This document shows positions 26,868 through 35,993 of a stretch of 64,000 nt of DNA, piece by piece. The DNA is taken from assembly GCF_900067135.1 (NCBI RefSeq), contig NZ_FJUR01000001.1:3103501-3167500 (forward strand), read 5' to 3'. The position numbers and the translations under genes are program-made. How positions within the stretch are numbered: position 1 is the first letter of the stretch; each line of letters opens with the position of its first letter. Origin of the DNA: Rhizobium sp. 9140 (GTDB lineage Bacteria > Pseudomonadota > Alphaproteobacteria > Rhizobiales > Rhizobiaceae). The notes beneath the pieces are model-generated. The model ran no database searches. It was not told the DNA's origin and saw only the letters and a program-made list of their open reading frames with translations.

Positions 26868-28508
26868 CTATTCCTTGGTGACGCCACCGAGGAAGGTCGT
26901 GTCGAAGCTCGGGCCGAGCTTGAAGTTCTGCACGTCATTGCGCACGCCCGCCACTTCGGTCTGCTGATAGATCACGACGAACGGACCGCGATCGAGAACG
27001 GCCTTCTGCAGGCCCTTGTAGATGTCGGCACGCTTCGTCGGATCCTTCTCGAGAAGGGCGGCCTTGGTCTGTTCCGTCAGGTCCGGAACGTCCCAGGCAT
27101 TGCGCCATGCGAGTGTCTTGTTCTTGCCGTCATCGGCGTTGTCGTAGTTGATAGTGAAGGTCTCGGCATTCGAATTCGGATCGAAATAGTCCTGGCCCCA
27201 GACACCGATGTAAATGTCGTGCGTACGGGCACGGAACTTGGTGATCGTCTGCTTGCCGTCACCAGGAATGATGTCGATCTTGATGCCGGCCTGCGCTGCC
27301 GTCTGCTGGATCGACTCCGCAATACCCGTGGTCGGCTGGTTGCTGCGCACGTCCATGGTCACGGTAAAGCCGTCCGCCAGACCGGCCTTGGTCAGCAACT
27401 CCTTGGCCTTGGCAACGTCAAACTTGAAGGGCTTCTCGTCCAGTTCGCCGAGGACGCCCTTTGGCAGGAACGTCTGGTGCACTTCGCCGACACCTTTGAT
27501 CAGCGTGGAGCCGATCGCGTCATAATCGACCAGATACTTGAAGGCTTCGATCACCTCCGGCTTGGCAAGGTTGGGGTTCTTCTGGTTGAGGCTGAAATAA
27601 AACACCGTGCCCTTGGGCGCGCTGGTCTGCACGATGCCGTCCTTGCCGGCGGTCGATTCAAGATCGTTCGGCTCGAGGTTGCGGGCGATGTCGATATCGC
27701 CGTTCTCAAGTGCCAGGCGCTGGCCCGAGCTTTCCTTGAGATGGCGATAGATAACGCGGGCAAGCTTCGGCTTCTCGCCGAAATATGTGTCGTTGCGCTC
27801 CAGCACGACGACTTCGTTGGCGCGCCATTCGCGCAGCTTGAAGGGGCCGGAGCCGGCGAAGTTCGTCTTCAGCCAGGCATTGCCGAAATCGTTGTCGTAC
27901 TTGTTCTCGGCAGTCTTTTCGACCGGTGCGACATGCTCCATCACGAGCTTCTTATCGACGATCGAGCCGACGGTGGCCGTCAGGCAGTTCAGCACGAAGC
28001 TCGGAGCATAGGGCTTGTCGACCGTCAGCGTGAAGGTGGTGGCATCCACGGCCTTCGCTTTCTCGGTCACATTGTCGCCGCTCAGGCCGAACTGCGTCAG
28101 AATGAACGCCGGGCTCTTGTCCATCTTGATGACGCGCTCGATCGACCAGGCCACATCTTCGGCGGTGATCGGGTTGCCCGAGGCAAAGGTCATGCCCGGC
28201 TTGAGCTTGAAGGTGAAGGTCAGCCCGTCGTCGGACACCGTCCAGCTTTCGGCCAGATCGCCCTTGACCTTGGACGTATCGGCAAGATCGAGCCGGACGA
28301 GCAGGCTATAGGTGTTGGCGGTGATTTCGGCCGTCGAGATCTCGAAGGCCTCGCCCGGATCCATTGAGATGATGTCGTCGATGGCCCAGGCCTGAACCAG
28401 TGTGTCCGCGGGCGTCGCGGCATAGGCGGGTGCCGCTGCCGCCATGATGAGCGCGATCGCCGCCCCTGCCGTCAACCGTCGCATCGTTGTGCCGAAAGTA
28501 TGCATCAT
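26868..28508 (-). CDS. Peptide ABC transporter substrate-binding protein
   Basis: A 546-residue extracellular solute-binding protein, family 5 (DppA/OppA-like). The signal peptide is at about residues 9-30 (MRRLTAGAAIALIMAAAAPAYA), and the mature protein begins ATPADTLVQAWAIDDIISMDPGE. Two start codons stand in tandem at 28508/28505 after AGGGAACAG. It would capture peptides in the periplasm for the permease pair. The gene lies 44 bases after the dipeptidase stop, so the dipeptidase leads the operon. Confidence 0.93.
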   Translation of the reverse strand: MMHTFGTTMRRLTAGAAIALIMAAAAPAYAATPADTLVQAWAIDDIISMDPGEAFEISTAEITANTYSLLVRLDLADTSKVKGDLAESWTVSDDGLTFTFKLKPGMTFASGNPITAEDVAWSIERVIKMDKSPAFILTQFGLSGDNVTEKAKAVDATTFTLTVDKPYAPSFVLNCLTATVGSIVDKKLVMEHVAPVEKTAENKYDNDFGNAWLKTNFAGSGPFKLREWRANEVVVLERNDTYFGEKPKLARVIYRHLKESSGQRLALENGDIDIARNLEPNDLESTAGKDGIVQTSAPKGTVFYFSLNQKNPNLAKPEVIEAFKYLVDYDAIGSTLIKGVGEVHQTFLPKGVLGELDEKPFKFDVAKAKELLTKAGLADGFTVTMDVRSNQPTTGIAESIQQTAAQAGIKIDIIPGDGKQTITKFRARTHDIYIGVWGQDYFDPNSNAETFTINYDNADDGKNKTLAWRNAWDVPDLTEQTKAALLEKDPTKRADIYKGLQKAVLDRGPFVVIYQQTEVAGVRNDVQNFKLGPSFDTTFLGGVTKE

Positions 28509-28552
28509 CGCTCTGTTCCCTTTATCATTCTGGCCTTTGCGGCCGTTGATCG

Positions 28553-29614
28553 TCAGCCCTGGTCGGTCTCGTGCCAGACCTTGGACAGAACACGCAGCCA
28601 GTTTTCCCGGCAGAGTTTCGTAAGATCGTCCTCACCATAGCCGGCGCTCCGCAGAGCGGCAATCAGGTTCTGGTTTCCACCCGCATCCGAAATCTCGGCG
28701 GGAATCGTTGCCCCGTCGAAGTCCGATCCGAGCGCGACGCAGTCGATTCCCATGCGCTCGACCATATAGTCCACATGCCGCACCATGTCGGAGAGCGGCG
28801 TCGCCGCATTTTCCTGCCCGTCCGGGCGCAGCATGGTGGTGGCATAGTTGAGGCCGGCCAGTCCGCTGCTTTCACGGATCGCGTCCATCTGTTTGTCGGT
28901 CAGGTTCCGGGCAACGGGCGTCAGAGCATGGGCGTTGGAGTGGCTGGCGATCAGCGGCGCCGTGCTCGTTTTCGCGACATCCCAGAAGCCCTTCTCGGTG
29001 ATATGTGCGAGGTCGATGGCGATGCCGAGCCGGTTGCAGGCTCGCACGAGCGCGAACCCTGCATCCGTCAGGCCAGGCCCGGTGTCCGGGTCCATCGGAT
29101 AGGCGAACGGCACGCCATGCCCAAAGATGTTGTGACGGCTCCAGACGGGACCGAGCGACCGCAGGCCGGCCGCGTAGAACGTCTCGAGTGCGGCGAGATC
29201 GGCATCGATCGCCTCGCAGCCTTCCATATGCAACACGGCCGCGAAAATACCGTCCGCCATCGCCTTGCGGATCTCTGCCGTCGTGCGGCAGAGCCGCCAG
29301 GCCTTGGCCTGATCGAGGCGCAGCGCGATGGCGGCAAATTGCAGGGCGATCTCCAGCGACGGCGCGCGCTCCAGCGGCGCCGACATCGGTGTCACATAGT
29401 GTCCGTTCGCATCCGGCTGTTTGAGGATCAGGTCGCCCGAGGGAATGTAGATGGCGCAGAGACCGCCTGCGAGACCACCCTTGGCTGCACGCGGGCCGTC
29501 GATATGCCCGGAAGGCGTGCCATTCCGGAATTCCGCGACGGGATCCTGCCCACTCCTCGCGTGGCTCCAGAGCCGCAAGAGCACATCATTATGCCCGTCG
29601 AAAACTGCCTGCAT
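28553..29614 (-). CDS. Membrane-dipeptidase-like M19 peptidase
   Basis: A 353-residue zinc dipeptidase of family M19 (renal dipeptidase). Metal ligands are visible: His/Asp in DGHNDVLLRL near the start, Glu in LHMEGCEAID, and His in IDLAHITEKG and IASHSNAHAL; the Asp of GSDFDGA is also conserved. It would split dipeptides delivered by the adjoining importer, some with D-residues. The ATG at 29614 follows GAAGG by 10 bases; a TTG six bases earlier is an alternative. It begins the six-gene operon. Confidence 0.92.
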   Translation of the reverse strand: MQAVFDGHNDVLLRLWSHARSGQDPVAEFRNGTPSGHIDGPRAAKGGLAGGLCAIYIPSGDLILKQPDANGHYVTPMSAPLERAPSLEIALQFAAIALRLDQAKAWRLCRTTAEIRKAMADGIFAAVLHMEGCEAIDADLAALETFYAAGLRSLGPVWSRHNIFGHGVPFAYPMDPDTGPGLTDAGFALVRACNRLGIAIDLAHITEKGFWDVAKTSTAPLIASHSNAHALTPVARNLTDKQMDAIRESSGLAGLNYATTMLRPDGQENAATPLSDMVRHVDYMVERMGIDCVALGSDFDGATIPAEISDAGGNQNLIAALRSAGYGEDDLTKLCRENWLRVLSKVWHETDQG

Positions 29615-29865
29615 TGTCAAAAAACCTTCTAAAACAGGACATTAACTATCACATGATGCGCTGGATGCCTGTCGGCAAAATGAATGCTAGACAATGCAGC
29701 AAGGGCTGGCAACGGCGAACTGCAAACAAAATGTGCAGTGCACGGGAGAGAGCCGGCGTGGCATTCGGGTGACGGTATCCCAGCAATTTGTGATGGACCA
29801 AGAAACGGTTTTCCGTGGCCCGTCAAATCTGGCAAGTCTCGGACGAACAAATGAAGGGTTCCGTC

Positions 29866-31137
29866 ATGATGACAGAGCAGCGGACAGGACGTCCGGCACC
29901 GTCCCTCTCCAGAAGCCTGCGCATTGCGGGCCTCCTCGCTCTGGCGCTCAGCCTGTCGGCCTGCGCCGGCCGGCCCGTCGGCGTGCTCATCCCCTCCGGC
30001 ACCGCCCCTGGCGCAACCGAAGTCGATATGCTCGTGGCGACGACCCGCGCACCCTCGCAGCAGGCTGGCGTTCTCTATGGCGGCGAGCGCGGCACGGAGC
30101 TTTCGGCGGCCGAAATCGTCGTCTCCATCCCGCCGGATAAAAATCGCAAGATCGGTCAAGTCCAATGGCCGAAGCGGCTGCCGGCCGATCCCTCGAAGGA
30201 ATTTTCGACCGTCTCGGTGACGCCGCTCGCCGAGCGTGCGGAGGTGGAGACATGGACGCGCGACTCGCTGCCCAAGAGCCGCCGCGTGCTGATCTTCGTC
30301 CATGGCTTCAACAATCGCTATGAGGATGCGGTCTATCGCTTCGCGCAGATCGTGCACGACAGCCGGGCCGACGTGGCGCCGATCATCTTCACATGGCCGT
30401 CACGCGCCAGCATCTTCGACTACAACTACGACAAGGAAAGCACAAACTACTCCCGCGACGCGCTGGAAGACCTGCTGCGCCGCACCGCGAACGACCCGCG
30501 CATCGCCGACGTGACGATCATGGCGCATTCGATGGGCTCCTGGGTTACCGTCGAGGCGCTGCGCCAGATGGCGATCCGCGACGGACGCGTCGCGCCGAAG
30601 ATCAACAACGTCATCCTCGCCTCCCCCGATCTCGACGTCGATGTGTTCGGCAAGCAGTGGGAGGCAATGGGGCCGAACAAGCCAAAATTCACCCTTTTCG
30701 TCTCACAGGACGACCGGGCGCTCTCCATCTCGCGCCGCATTTCCGGCAATGTGGAACGCCTCGGCCAGATCGACCCGACTCAGGAGCCCTACCGCACCAA
30801 TCTGGAAAAGGCGGGCATCACCGTTCTTGATCTTACCGCGCTTCAGACCGGCGACCGCCTCAACCACGGTAAATTCGCCGAAAGCCCGGAAGTGGTGAAA
30901 CTGCTCGGCAACCGCCTGATCGCCGGCCAAACCGTCACCGACAGCGATATCGGCCTCGGCGAACGCGTCGGCGCCGTGGCGCTCGGCACCGCGCAGACGG
31001 TGGGCAGCGCCGCCAGCATCGCGGTCAGCACGCCGATCCTGATCTTCGATCCGAAAACCCGCGAGAACTACCGCGGTCAGGTGGACCGGCTCGGAAGATC
31101 GGTCGGCGGCACGCTGGAAACGGCAACGGGGCAGTGA
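29866..31137 (+). CDS. Lipoprotein alpha/beta hydrolase (DUF900 family)
   Basis: A 423-residue predicted lipoprotein. The signal peptide ends in a lipobox LSAC (LLALALSLSACAG), and the hydrolase core has RRVLIFVHGFNNRYEDAVYR, the nucleophile motif MAHSMGSW (Ser about residue 220) and a late catalytic His in RLNHGKF. This is the DUF900/esterase-like family; the substrate is unknown. AAGGG seven bases before the ATG at 29866 supports this start over an upstream GTG at 29815. The gene is monocistronic, with a strong terminator. Confidence 0.9.
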   Translation: MMTEQRTGRPAPSLSRSLRIAGLLALALSLSACAGRPVGVLIPSGTAPGATEVDMLVATTRAPSQQAGVLYGGERGTELSAAEIVVSIPPDKNRKIGQVQWPKRLPADPSKEFSTVSVTPLAERAEVETWTRDSLPKSRRVLIFVHGFNNRYEDAVYRFAQIVHDSRADVAPIIFTWPSRASIFDYNYDKESTNYSRDALEDLLRRTANDPRIADVTIMAHSMGSWVTVEALRQMAIRDGRVAPKINNVILASPDLDVDVFGKQWEAMGPNKPKFTLFVSQDDRALSISRRISGNVERLGQIDPTQEPYRTNLEKAGITVLDLTALQTGDRLNHGKFAESPEVVKLLGNRLIAGQTVTDSDIGLGERVGAVALGTAQTVGSAASIAVSTPILIFDPKTRENYRGQVDRLGRSVGGTLETATGQ

Positions 31138-31156
31138 TCCGTAGGATATGATAGCT

Positions 31157-31196
31157 GTTGCCTCCGGTCTTAGAGCCGGAGGCAACATTCTTTTTT
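31157..31196 (+). terminator. Strong intrinsic terminator
   Basis: GTTGCCTCCGG and CCGGAGGCAAC form an 11-bp stem with an 8-base loop, followed by ATTCTTTTTT. It lies between the convergent lipoprotein and thuB-like genes, and its T-tract faces the plus strand. Confidence 0.92.
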
Positions 31197-31245
31197 GCGC
31201 ACATCCGTCAAAGCGTTGCAACCGAACGCCGGCCAAACGCTGCGC

Positions 31246-32301
31246 TCAAACAGCCATCTCCCGCCTCTCCCGCTCCGTCTCCAGCGCCAGATCCAGCACC
31301 TTTTGCAGGTCGGCGGCGTGGCGGAAGCCGGGTTCGGCGGTCTTACCGACCTTGATGGCGTCGATGAAGCGCTGGTAGTTGGTGAAGACGGTGCCGGGGT
31401 CGATGACCTTCCAGATGCCCTTTTCCACATCGTCGCCTAGGCAGGCGCGCAACGTCGCGCCGTCGGGGGTATGGACCACCTCCAGCGCGCCCCTGTCGCC
31501 ATGCATCCGCAGGCGCAACTCGTTAAGGTGACCGACGGCCCAGCGGCTGGCATGGATGACGCCCATGGCGCCGTTGGTGAACTCGGCCGTCATGGTGAAG
31601 CTGTCGTTCGCATCGAGGTCATACTCGCCGATCCGGTTACCCGGCGCCTTGTCGAACGTCTTCAACCGGGCAAAGACGTGATCGATCTCGGTGGCCGCGC
31701 CATAGCCGACGAAGTCGAGGATGTGGATGCCGACATCGCCCAGAACCCCGTTCGAGCCGTGCTTGGTCGAAAGCCGCCACAGCCATTGCGACTCCGTCGC
31801 CCAATCGCCCCAGGCCTTGGAGACGAGCCAGCTCTGGAGGTAGGACGCCTCGATATGGCGCACCTGCCCGATCTCGCCGGAAATGACGAGCTGCCGCGCC
31901 TTCTGCACCGCGGCAACGTTGCGGTAGGTCAGGTTCACCATCGTCACGAGGCCGGACTTCTCCGCCGCCGTCGCCATCTCGTCGGCCTTGGCGAAGTTTT
32001 CCGCCAAGGGCTTTTCGCAGAGCACATGCTTGCCGGCTGCCAGCAGCGCCAGCGTCGTTGCATGGTGCACGCGGTCCGGCGTCACGTTCGCCACGGCATC
32101 GAATTTCCCCCAGGCGATCGCCTCGTCCAGCGAGGTGAATGTTGTGGGGATAGCGTGCCGCAGGGCGAACGCCCGCACCCGGGCATGGTCCACATCGACG
32201 GCGGCGACCAGCACGGCATCCGAGATCGTCTCGAAATTCATCGCATGGGTGTTTGCCATACCGCCGGTGCCGAGAATGAGGATCCGGATCGGCGGCATCA
32301 C
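31246..32301 (-). CDS. thuB: ThuB-like Gfo/Idh/MocA oxidoreductase
   Basis: A 351-residue NAD(P)-dependent dehydrogenase with Rossmann motif [12 protein letters not shown], the EKP motif in [10 protein letters not shown], and the active-site segment [13 protein letters not shown]. It overlaps the thuA-like gene by four bases, the order seen in the thuEFGKAB trehalose/maltitol locus of Sinorhizobium and Agrobacterium. There ThuA and ThuB act together in trehalose use through a 3-keto sugar. The transporter genes thuEFGK are missing here, so this may be a second copy with another disaccharide as substrate. Confidence 0.8.
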   Translation of the reverse strand: MMPPIRILILGTGGMANTHAMNFETISDAVLVAAVDVDHARVRAFALRHAIPTTFTSLDEAIAWGKFDAVANVTPDRVHHATTLALLAAGKHVLCEKPLAENFAKADEMATAAEKSGLVTMVNLTYRNVAAVQKARQLVISGEIGQVRHIEASYLQSWLVSKAWGDWATESQWLWRLSTKHGSNGVLGDVGIHILDFVGYGAATEIDHVFARLKTFDKAPGNRIGEYDLDANDSFTMTAEFTNGAMGVIHASRWAVGHLNELRLRMHGDRGALEVVHTPDGATLRACLGDDVEKGIWKVIDPGTVFTNYQRFIDAIKVGKTAEPGFRHAADLQKVLDLALETERERREMAV

Positions 32302-33083
32302 TTGTAGCCCTCTTCGCCGGCTTTATGCAGACGCGGCCCGCGCTCCAGGATCGGCTCCAGTGCCCGCTCGACAGGCACGTTCGGGGCATCATAGATCGAT
32401 GTCAGCGCGCTCTGCGGGTTATAGGCCCAGCGAACGGCATTCTTCAGCACCGTCTTTACATTGGCATCGTAATAGGTCGGGTAGGTCTCGTGTCCCGGAC
32501 GGAAGTAGAAGATATTGCCGGCACCGCGGCGCCAGGTCAGGCCGGAGCGGAACACCTCCCCACCGGCAAACCAGGAAATGAACACCGTTTCCAGCGGCTC
32601 CGGCACGGAGAACTGCTCGCCATACATCTCCTCGTTCTCGAGCACGAAATGATCGTCGAGACCCTCGGCAATCGGGTGGCGCGGATTGACGACCCAGACC
32701 CTTTCCCGCTCGCCCGCCTCGCGCCATTTCAGCGCGCAGGGCGTTCCCATCAGTCGCTTGAACGGCTTGGCGAAATGGCCCGAATGCAGCACGATCAGGC
32801 CCATGCCTTCCCAGACGCGTTTCGCCACGCGCTCGACGATCTCGTCCTCGACCTCGCCATGCGCCTTGTGCCCCCACCAGAGAAGCACGTCGGTCTTCGC
32901 AAGACGCGCCTCGGAGAGGCCGTGTTCCGGCTCCTGCAACGTGGCTGTCGTCGCCTCGATGTTCGGATGCTCGTTGAGGCCGGCGGCGATCGCGGTATGC
33001 ATCCCGTTGGGGTAGACGCCTCCGACAATCGCATTCGTATGCTCGTGAATGTTCTCGCCCCAGACGACGGCACGAATGGTCAT
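32298..33083 (-). CDS. thuA: ThuA-like trehalose utilisation protein
   Basis: A 261-residue protein of the ThuA family (class I glutamine-amidotransferase-like fold). Conserved parts are [40 protein letters not shown] and [20 protein letters not shown]. ThuA proteins are implicated in trehalose use, perhaps as 3-ketodisaccharide processing enzymes. AGGAG six bases before the ATG at 33083 fixes the start. It precedes and overlaps the thuB-like gene. Confidence 0.87.
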   Translation of the reverse strand: MTIRAVVWGENIHEHTNAIVGGVYPNGMHTAIAAGLNEHPNIEATTATLQEPEHGLSEARLAKTDVLLWWGHKAHGEVEDEIVERVAKRVWEGMGLIVLHSGHFAKPFKRLMGTPCALKWREAGERERVWVVNPRHPIAEGLDDHFVLENEEMYGEQFSVPEPLETVFISWFAGGEVFRSGLTWRRGAGNIFYFRPGHETYPTYYDANVKTVLKNAVRWAYNPQSALTSIYDAPNVPVERALEPILERGPRLHKAGEEGYK

Positions 33084-33209
33084 AATCATCTCCTGCAAAA
33101 CACTGAATCAGCCCCAGCGGGGGCAAGGCCCGACGATCGAAAAGGTTCCGGAGACGCACTTGGAGATCCATCCACAGCACGTGCATAGCCCCGCCCGGCG
33201 ACCTTGCCA

Positions 33210-33539
33210 TCAATGGAAGGTCGATTTGGAAAAAATGTTGATCACAATCACACCGGAAATGATCAGGCCGAGCCCGAGCACGGCGGGAACGTCGAGCCGC
33301 TGCCCGAAGGCGACGACGCCCACCACGGAAATCAGCACGATGCCGAGGCCGCTCCAGATGGCATAGGCGATGCCGACGGGAATGGCGCGCAGCGTGTAGG
33401 AGAGGCAGAAGAAGGCGACCGCATAGCAACCGACCATTACCAGCGTCGGCCCGAGCCGCGTGAAGTGCTGGGCTGCCTGCATGGCCGAGGTGCCGAGCAC
33501 CTCGAAGACGATGGCGACGATCAGAACGGCGTAGAGCAT
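33210..33539 (-). CDS. Small multidrug resistance (SMR) family exporter
   Basis: A 109-residue four-span protein of the EmrE/SugE type: Glu in the first span (MLYAVLIVAIVFEVLGTSAM), then GFT-like HFTRLGPTLVMVGCYAVAFFCLSYTLRAIPVGIAYAIWSG (family block with P-x-G-x-A-Y-A-x-W), then two more spans. It exchanges protons for cationic drugs or guanidinium-type compounds. The ATG at 33539 gives the standard length. A TTG at 33551 has a better ribosome site (GGAG), and an upstream frame could add about 30 residues. It is divergent from parDE. Confidence 0.88.
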   Translation of the reverse strand: MLYAVLIVAIVFEVLGTSAMQAAQHFTRLGPTLVMVGCYAVAFFCLSYTLRAIPVGIAYAIWSGLGIVLISVVGVVAFGQRLDVPAVLGLGLIISGVIVINIFSKSTFH

Positions 33540-33680
33540 CAAGGGACTCAAGGCGATCTCCGTACGGGGAAAGTCGATCTTGGGTTCCGCCGGATGCCCG
33601 GTCAAGACCACCGTTTTCACCATCCGCTTGTTTGACAAAGTTTGCCACCGAGACGTATCCTGAACGGGAAGGAGACTCGA

Positions 33681-33935
33681 ATGGCAACGATGAATGTGTC
33701 TCTACCGAACCCGATGAAAGAGTGGGTCGAAGCGCAAGCCAAGACCGGTCGTTATGCGAATGCAAGTGATTACGTTCGAGACCTTATCCGCAGGGATCAA
33801 ACGCGCACGGACAAAATTGCCGAAATGCAACGCTTTGTCGATGACGGAATCGAGAGCGGTGTTGGGACCCGATCGAAAGACGACTTGTTTGCCACAGCCG
33901 TTCGTCGTGCCAACGACGCCAGCAGACGCGATTGA
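33681..33935 (+). CDS. parD: ParD-type antitoxin
   Basis: An 84-residue ribbon-helix-helix antitoxin of the ParD/CC2985 family: MATMNVSLPNPMKEWVEAQ, then the conserved GRYANASDYVRDLIRRDQ. The site GGAAGGAG directly upstream fixes the ATG at 33681. It binds and neutralises ParE and represses the pair. Its TGA overlaps the toxin ATG by one base. Confidence 0.92.
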   Translation: MATMNVSLPNPMKEWVEAQAKTGRYANASDYVRDLIRRDQTRTDKIAEMQRFVDDGIESGVGTRSKDDLFATAVRRANDASRRD

Positions 33936-34228
33936 TGCCGTTTAACCTCTCTGTCGAAGCGGAAGAGGATATCGTCGCAATCGCAGAACAAGGTGTCCGC
34001 GTCTTCGGCTCCTTGGTTGCCCGGCAATATCACGACGAGCTTTTTGCTGTGCTCGAACTCATAGCCTCGAACCCTCGAATGGCGCGTGAGCGCCACGAAA
34101 TTTTTCCGCCTGTCAGGATTCATCCTTTCAAGGCTCATATCGTCGTCTATCGGGTCGGTGATGACGGGAGTATCCTCGTGATCCGTATTCGCCACGGGCA
34201 TGAGGACTGGATCGGAGAGATCCTCTGA
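33935..34228 (+). CDS. parE: ParE-type toxin
   Basis: A 97-residue RelE/ParE-superfamily toxin: LSVEAEEDIVAIAEQGVRVFG, then ELIASNPRMARERHEI, and the C-terminal strand HIVVYRVGDDGSILVIRIRHGHEDW. ParE toxins of this type inhibit DNA gyrase. The frame looks intact, unlike the other toxin in this window. The ATG at 33935 overlaps the antitoxin stop (TGATG). Confidence 0.92.
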   Translation: MPFNLSVEAEEDIVAIAEQGVRVFGSLVARQYHDELFAVLELIASNPRMARERHEIFPPVRIHPFKAHIVVYRVGDDGSILVIRIRHGHEDWIGEIL

Positions 34229-34302
34229 CACTCCGCGGCATGGCCGCAGACCCATCATGGACGATCCCGAAGTTAGGCTGTCGATGCCTTTGACTATGCA
34301 TT

Positions 34303-34316
34303 GGGAACGCGTTCCC
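34303..34316. promoter_or_regulatory. Perfect LacI-type palindrome in a gene-free stretch
   Basis: GGGAACGCGTTCCC is a perfect 14-bp dyad with a central CG, the form used by many LacI-family sugar regulators. The surrounding 34229-34560 holds no gene I would support: the open frames there on both strands have no family features. It may be the remains of a lost sugar operon or a chance palindrome. Confidence 0.4.
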
Positions 34317-34560
34317 GCTCGTTCAAAATACATGCTTGCCACATCTCAACGGCTTAGGATCGGCAACTTTGAACGCAGAATTCTCTCGGTCGATCGTCCA
34401 TATCCCATCAAGAGCACCAGTGTCTCGACCACCCGATTCACCATGAGAGCGCAAAGCAGCGACCAATTGAATCGGCTGGAGAATCTTCTCCCCTCTGCAA
34501 ATCGGGTTTAAGACGCTCATCGCAGATGTGAAGACGCGCCTGCCCCTGCCTGAGACCGGA

Positions 34561-34965
34561 ATGCCCGCCATGGAAGATGCCCGTACCACCACCCTCTACG
34601 ACGCGATCGGCGGCGACGCCACCGTGCGGAGCCTGACACGCCGGTTCTACGAGATCATGGATACGGCGGCGGAAGCCGCCGCCTGTCGCGCCGTTCATCC
34701 GCCATCGCTCGCGGGCAGCGAGGCCAAGCTCTTTGACTACCTGACGGGATGGCTCGGCGGGCCGCCGCTTTACACGGACAAGCACGGTCACCCGATGCTG
34801 CGCCGTCGCCACTTCGCGGCCTCCATCGGCCCGGAGGAAATCGAAGGCTGGCTCTTCTGCTTCCGGACGGCGCTGGAGGAAAGCGTCGATCACCCCGAGT
34901 TCCGCAAGATCATTCTGGAGCCGGTCACGCGCCTCGCCCATCACATGCACAATCGGGAGGGCTGA
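34561..34965 (+). CDS. Group II truncated haemoglobin
   Basis: A 134-residue 2-on-2 globin. The group II features are TTLYDAIGGDATVRSLTRRFYEIM, the CD1 tyrosine in LFDYLTGWLGGPPLY, the proximal His in LRRRHF, and the G8 Trp in EGWLFCF. Such proteins bind oxygen or NO and may protect from nitrosative stress. The start is uncertain among GTG 34528, ATG 34561 and ATG 34570; globin homology begins near the last. It is followed three bases later by a DUF423 gene. Confidence 0.9.
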   Translation: MPAMEDARTTTLYDAIGGDATVRSLTRRFYEIMDTAAEAAACRAVHPPSLAGSEAKLFDYLTGWLGGPPLYTDKHGHPMLRRRHFAASIGPEEIEGWLFCFRTALEESVDHPEFRKIILEPVTRLAHHMHNREG

Positions 34966-34968
34966 GAG

Positions 34969-35343
34969 ATGGCCGAGCGCCTGCAATTCCCTTTTCCGGC
35001 CGTGTTCCTTGCCGCGGCCGGCCTTCTCGGCCTCTCCGGGGTGGCGCTTGCCGCCGCGGCCTCGCATGGCACGGATGCCCGCCTTCTTGGCAGCGCCTCG
35101 GCGATGTGTCTCGCACACGCCCCGGCGCTCCTCGCGCTCGCCGGTCTTCTGCCACGCCTCCGCCTCGGCGCTGCCGCGGGCTCCGCCATGGCGCTGGGAA
35201 CAGCTATTTTCGCGGGCGACCTCGTGCTGCGGCACGTGGCCGGGCATGGGCTTTTCCCGATGTCGGCGCCGCTCGGCGGCATGCTCATGATGCTGGGTTG
35301 GGCTCTGATCGCCCTCAGCGCCATCCTGCCGAAGCGGGCCTGA
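34969..35343 (+). CDS. DUF423 family membrane protein
   Basis: A 124-residue protein with four hydrophobic segments and the DUF423 (YgdD/TMEM256-like) pattern: an N-terminal span with AAGLLGLSGVALAAAASHG, then the mid-protein AMCLAHAPALLALAGLLP and GTAIFAGDLVLRHVAGH. The function is unknown. It starts three bases after the globin stop and so is co-translated with it. Confidence 0.88.
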   Translation: MAERLQFPFPAVFLAAAGLLGLSGVALAAAASHGTDARLLGSASAMCLAHAPALLALAGLLPRLRLGAAAGSAMALGTAIFAGDLVLRHVAGHGLFPMSAPLGGMLMMLGWALIALSAILPKRA

Positions 35344-35426
35344 AAACACACCGGCCTTCGCCATCAGAGCAAGGCCAATGATGCCAACATCTTGGCCCGA
35401 CAAGCGGAATCGGATCGGCAGGCGCT

Positions 35427-35741
35427 TCAAGCACCGTCTACGACGGTAAAGCCCTCGAACTTCGGTGGACCGATATACATCGCGCGATTGTCGCCGGCAT
35501 TGCGGTGGGCCGCGCGAAAATTCTCCGACTTGGTCCAGGCGACGAAATCGTCATGGCTGTTCCAGATCGAAGACGAGACGAACACCGTGTAGCCCTCGTC
35601 CGCCACCGTCTCGCCCCGAAGCAGCCGGAAGTCCTTGAAGCCCGGGTTCTCGGCAAGGCTGGAATCGCGATTCTTCCAGATCGCCTCGAAGGCCTCTTCA
35701 TGGCCGAGCGCGATCCGGAACCGGTTCATGGCAAAATACAT
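35427..35741 (-). CDS. IsdG/HmuQ-like haem-degrading monooxygenase
   Basis: A 104-residue ferredoxin-like-fold protein of the antibiotic biosynthesis monooxygenase (ABM) superfamily. MYFAMNRFRIALGHEEAFEAIW, NPGFKDFRLLRGE, TVFVSSSIWNSHDDFVAWTKSENFRAAH and the conserved His in RAAHRNAG match IsdG-type haem monooxygenases. The Asn in MNRF and the His are the catalytic pair in IsdG. Its place beside tonB and hmuSTUV supports a role in freeing iron from imported haem. The start has GAAG upstream; ATG 35729 is an alternative. Confidence 0.82.
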   Translation of the reverse strand: MYFAMNRFRIALGHEEAFEAIWKNRDSSLAENPGFKDFRLLRGETVADEGYTVFVSSSIWNSHDDFVAWTKSENFRAAHRNAGDNRAMYIGPPKFEGFTVVDGA

Positions 35742-35745
35742 CGCT

Positions 35746-35976
35746 TCACATTTCCTTCGTCATGGTCTCCGGCGCAGCAGGTTTTCCACGCTGTGGAAAG
35801 CGAACGATAACGCCGCATTGCCCGGACGCAACCCCCTGATGACAGGAACGTACCCGGCGCGGCAGGAACGAAACGACGTTGGCACCCGCCATCGGCGCTT
35901 CGCTCAGGGCGCGGATTTCGAGAAGCGTCTCGGCCGGTTGAAGCCCCAGAAAAGCGAAGAAAGTAACGTCCTGCAT
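35746..35976 (-). CDS. Possible small protein between DUF2325 and haem monooxygenase genes
   Basis: A 76-residue frame (MQDVTFFAFLGLQPAETLLE) that starts 17 bases after the DUF2325 stop, has GGGATGG upstream, and ends 4 bases before the next ATG. The spacing fits a three-gene operon. The sequence shows no recognised domain and does not match the HemP/HmuP pattern that might be expected here. It could be a real iron-regulated small protein or only leader sequence. Confidence 0.35.
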   Translation of the reverse strand: MQDVTFFAFLGLQPAETLLEIRALSEAPMAGANVVSFLPRRVRSCHQGVASGQCGVIVRFPQRGKPAAPETMTKEM

Positions 35977-35993
35977 GGAAAATCCATCCCGCG

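Noticed and set aside
29615..29640. TTTTAGAAGG near the dipeptidase start, resembling half an Irr box
   Set aside because: The second half does not fit, and the operon has no link to iron.
34200..34592. Open frames on both strands between parE and the globin gene
   Set aside because: The plus frame overlaps parE and the minus frame overlaps the globin start; neither has a family pattern or a good ribosome site.
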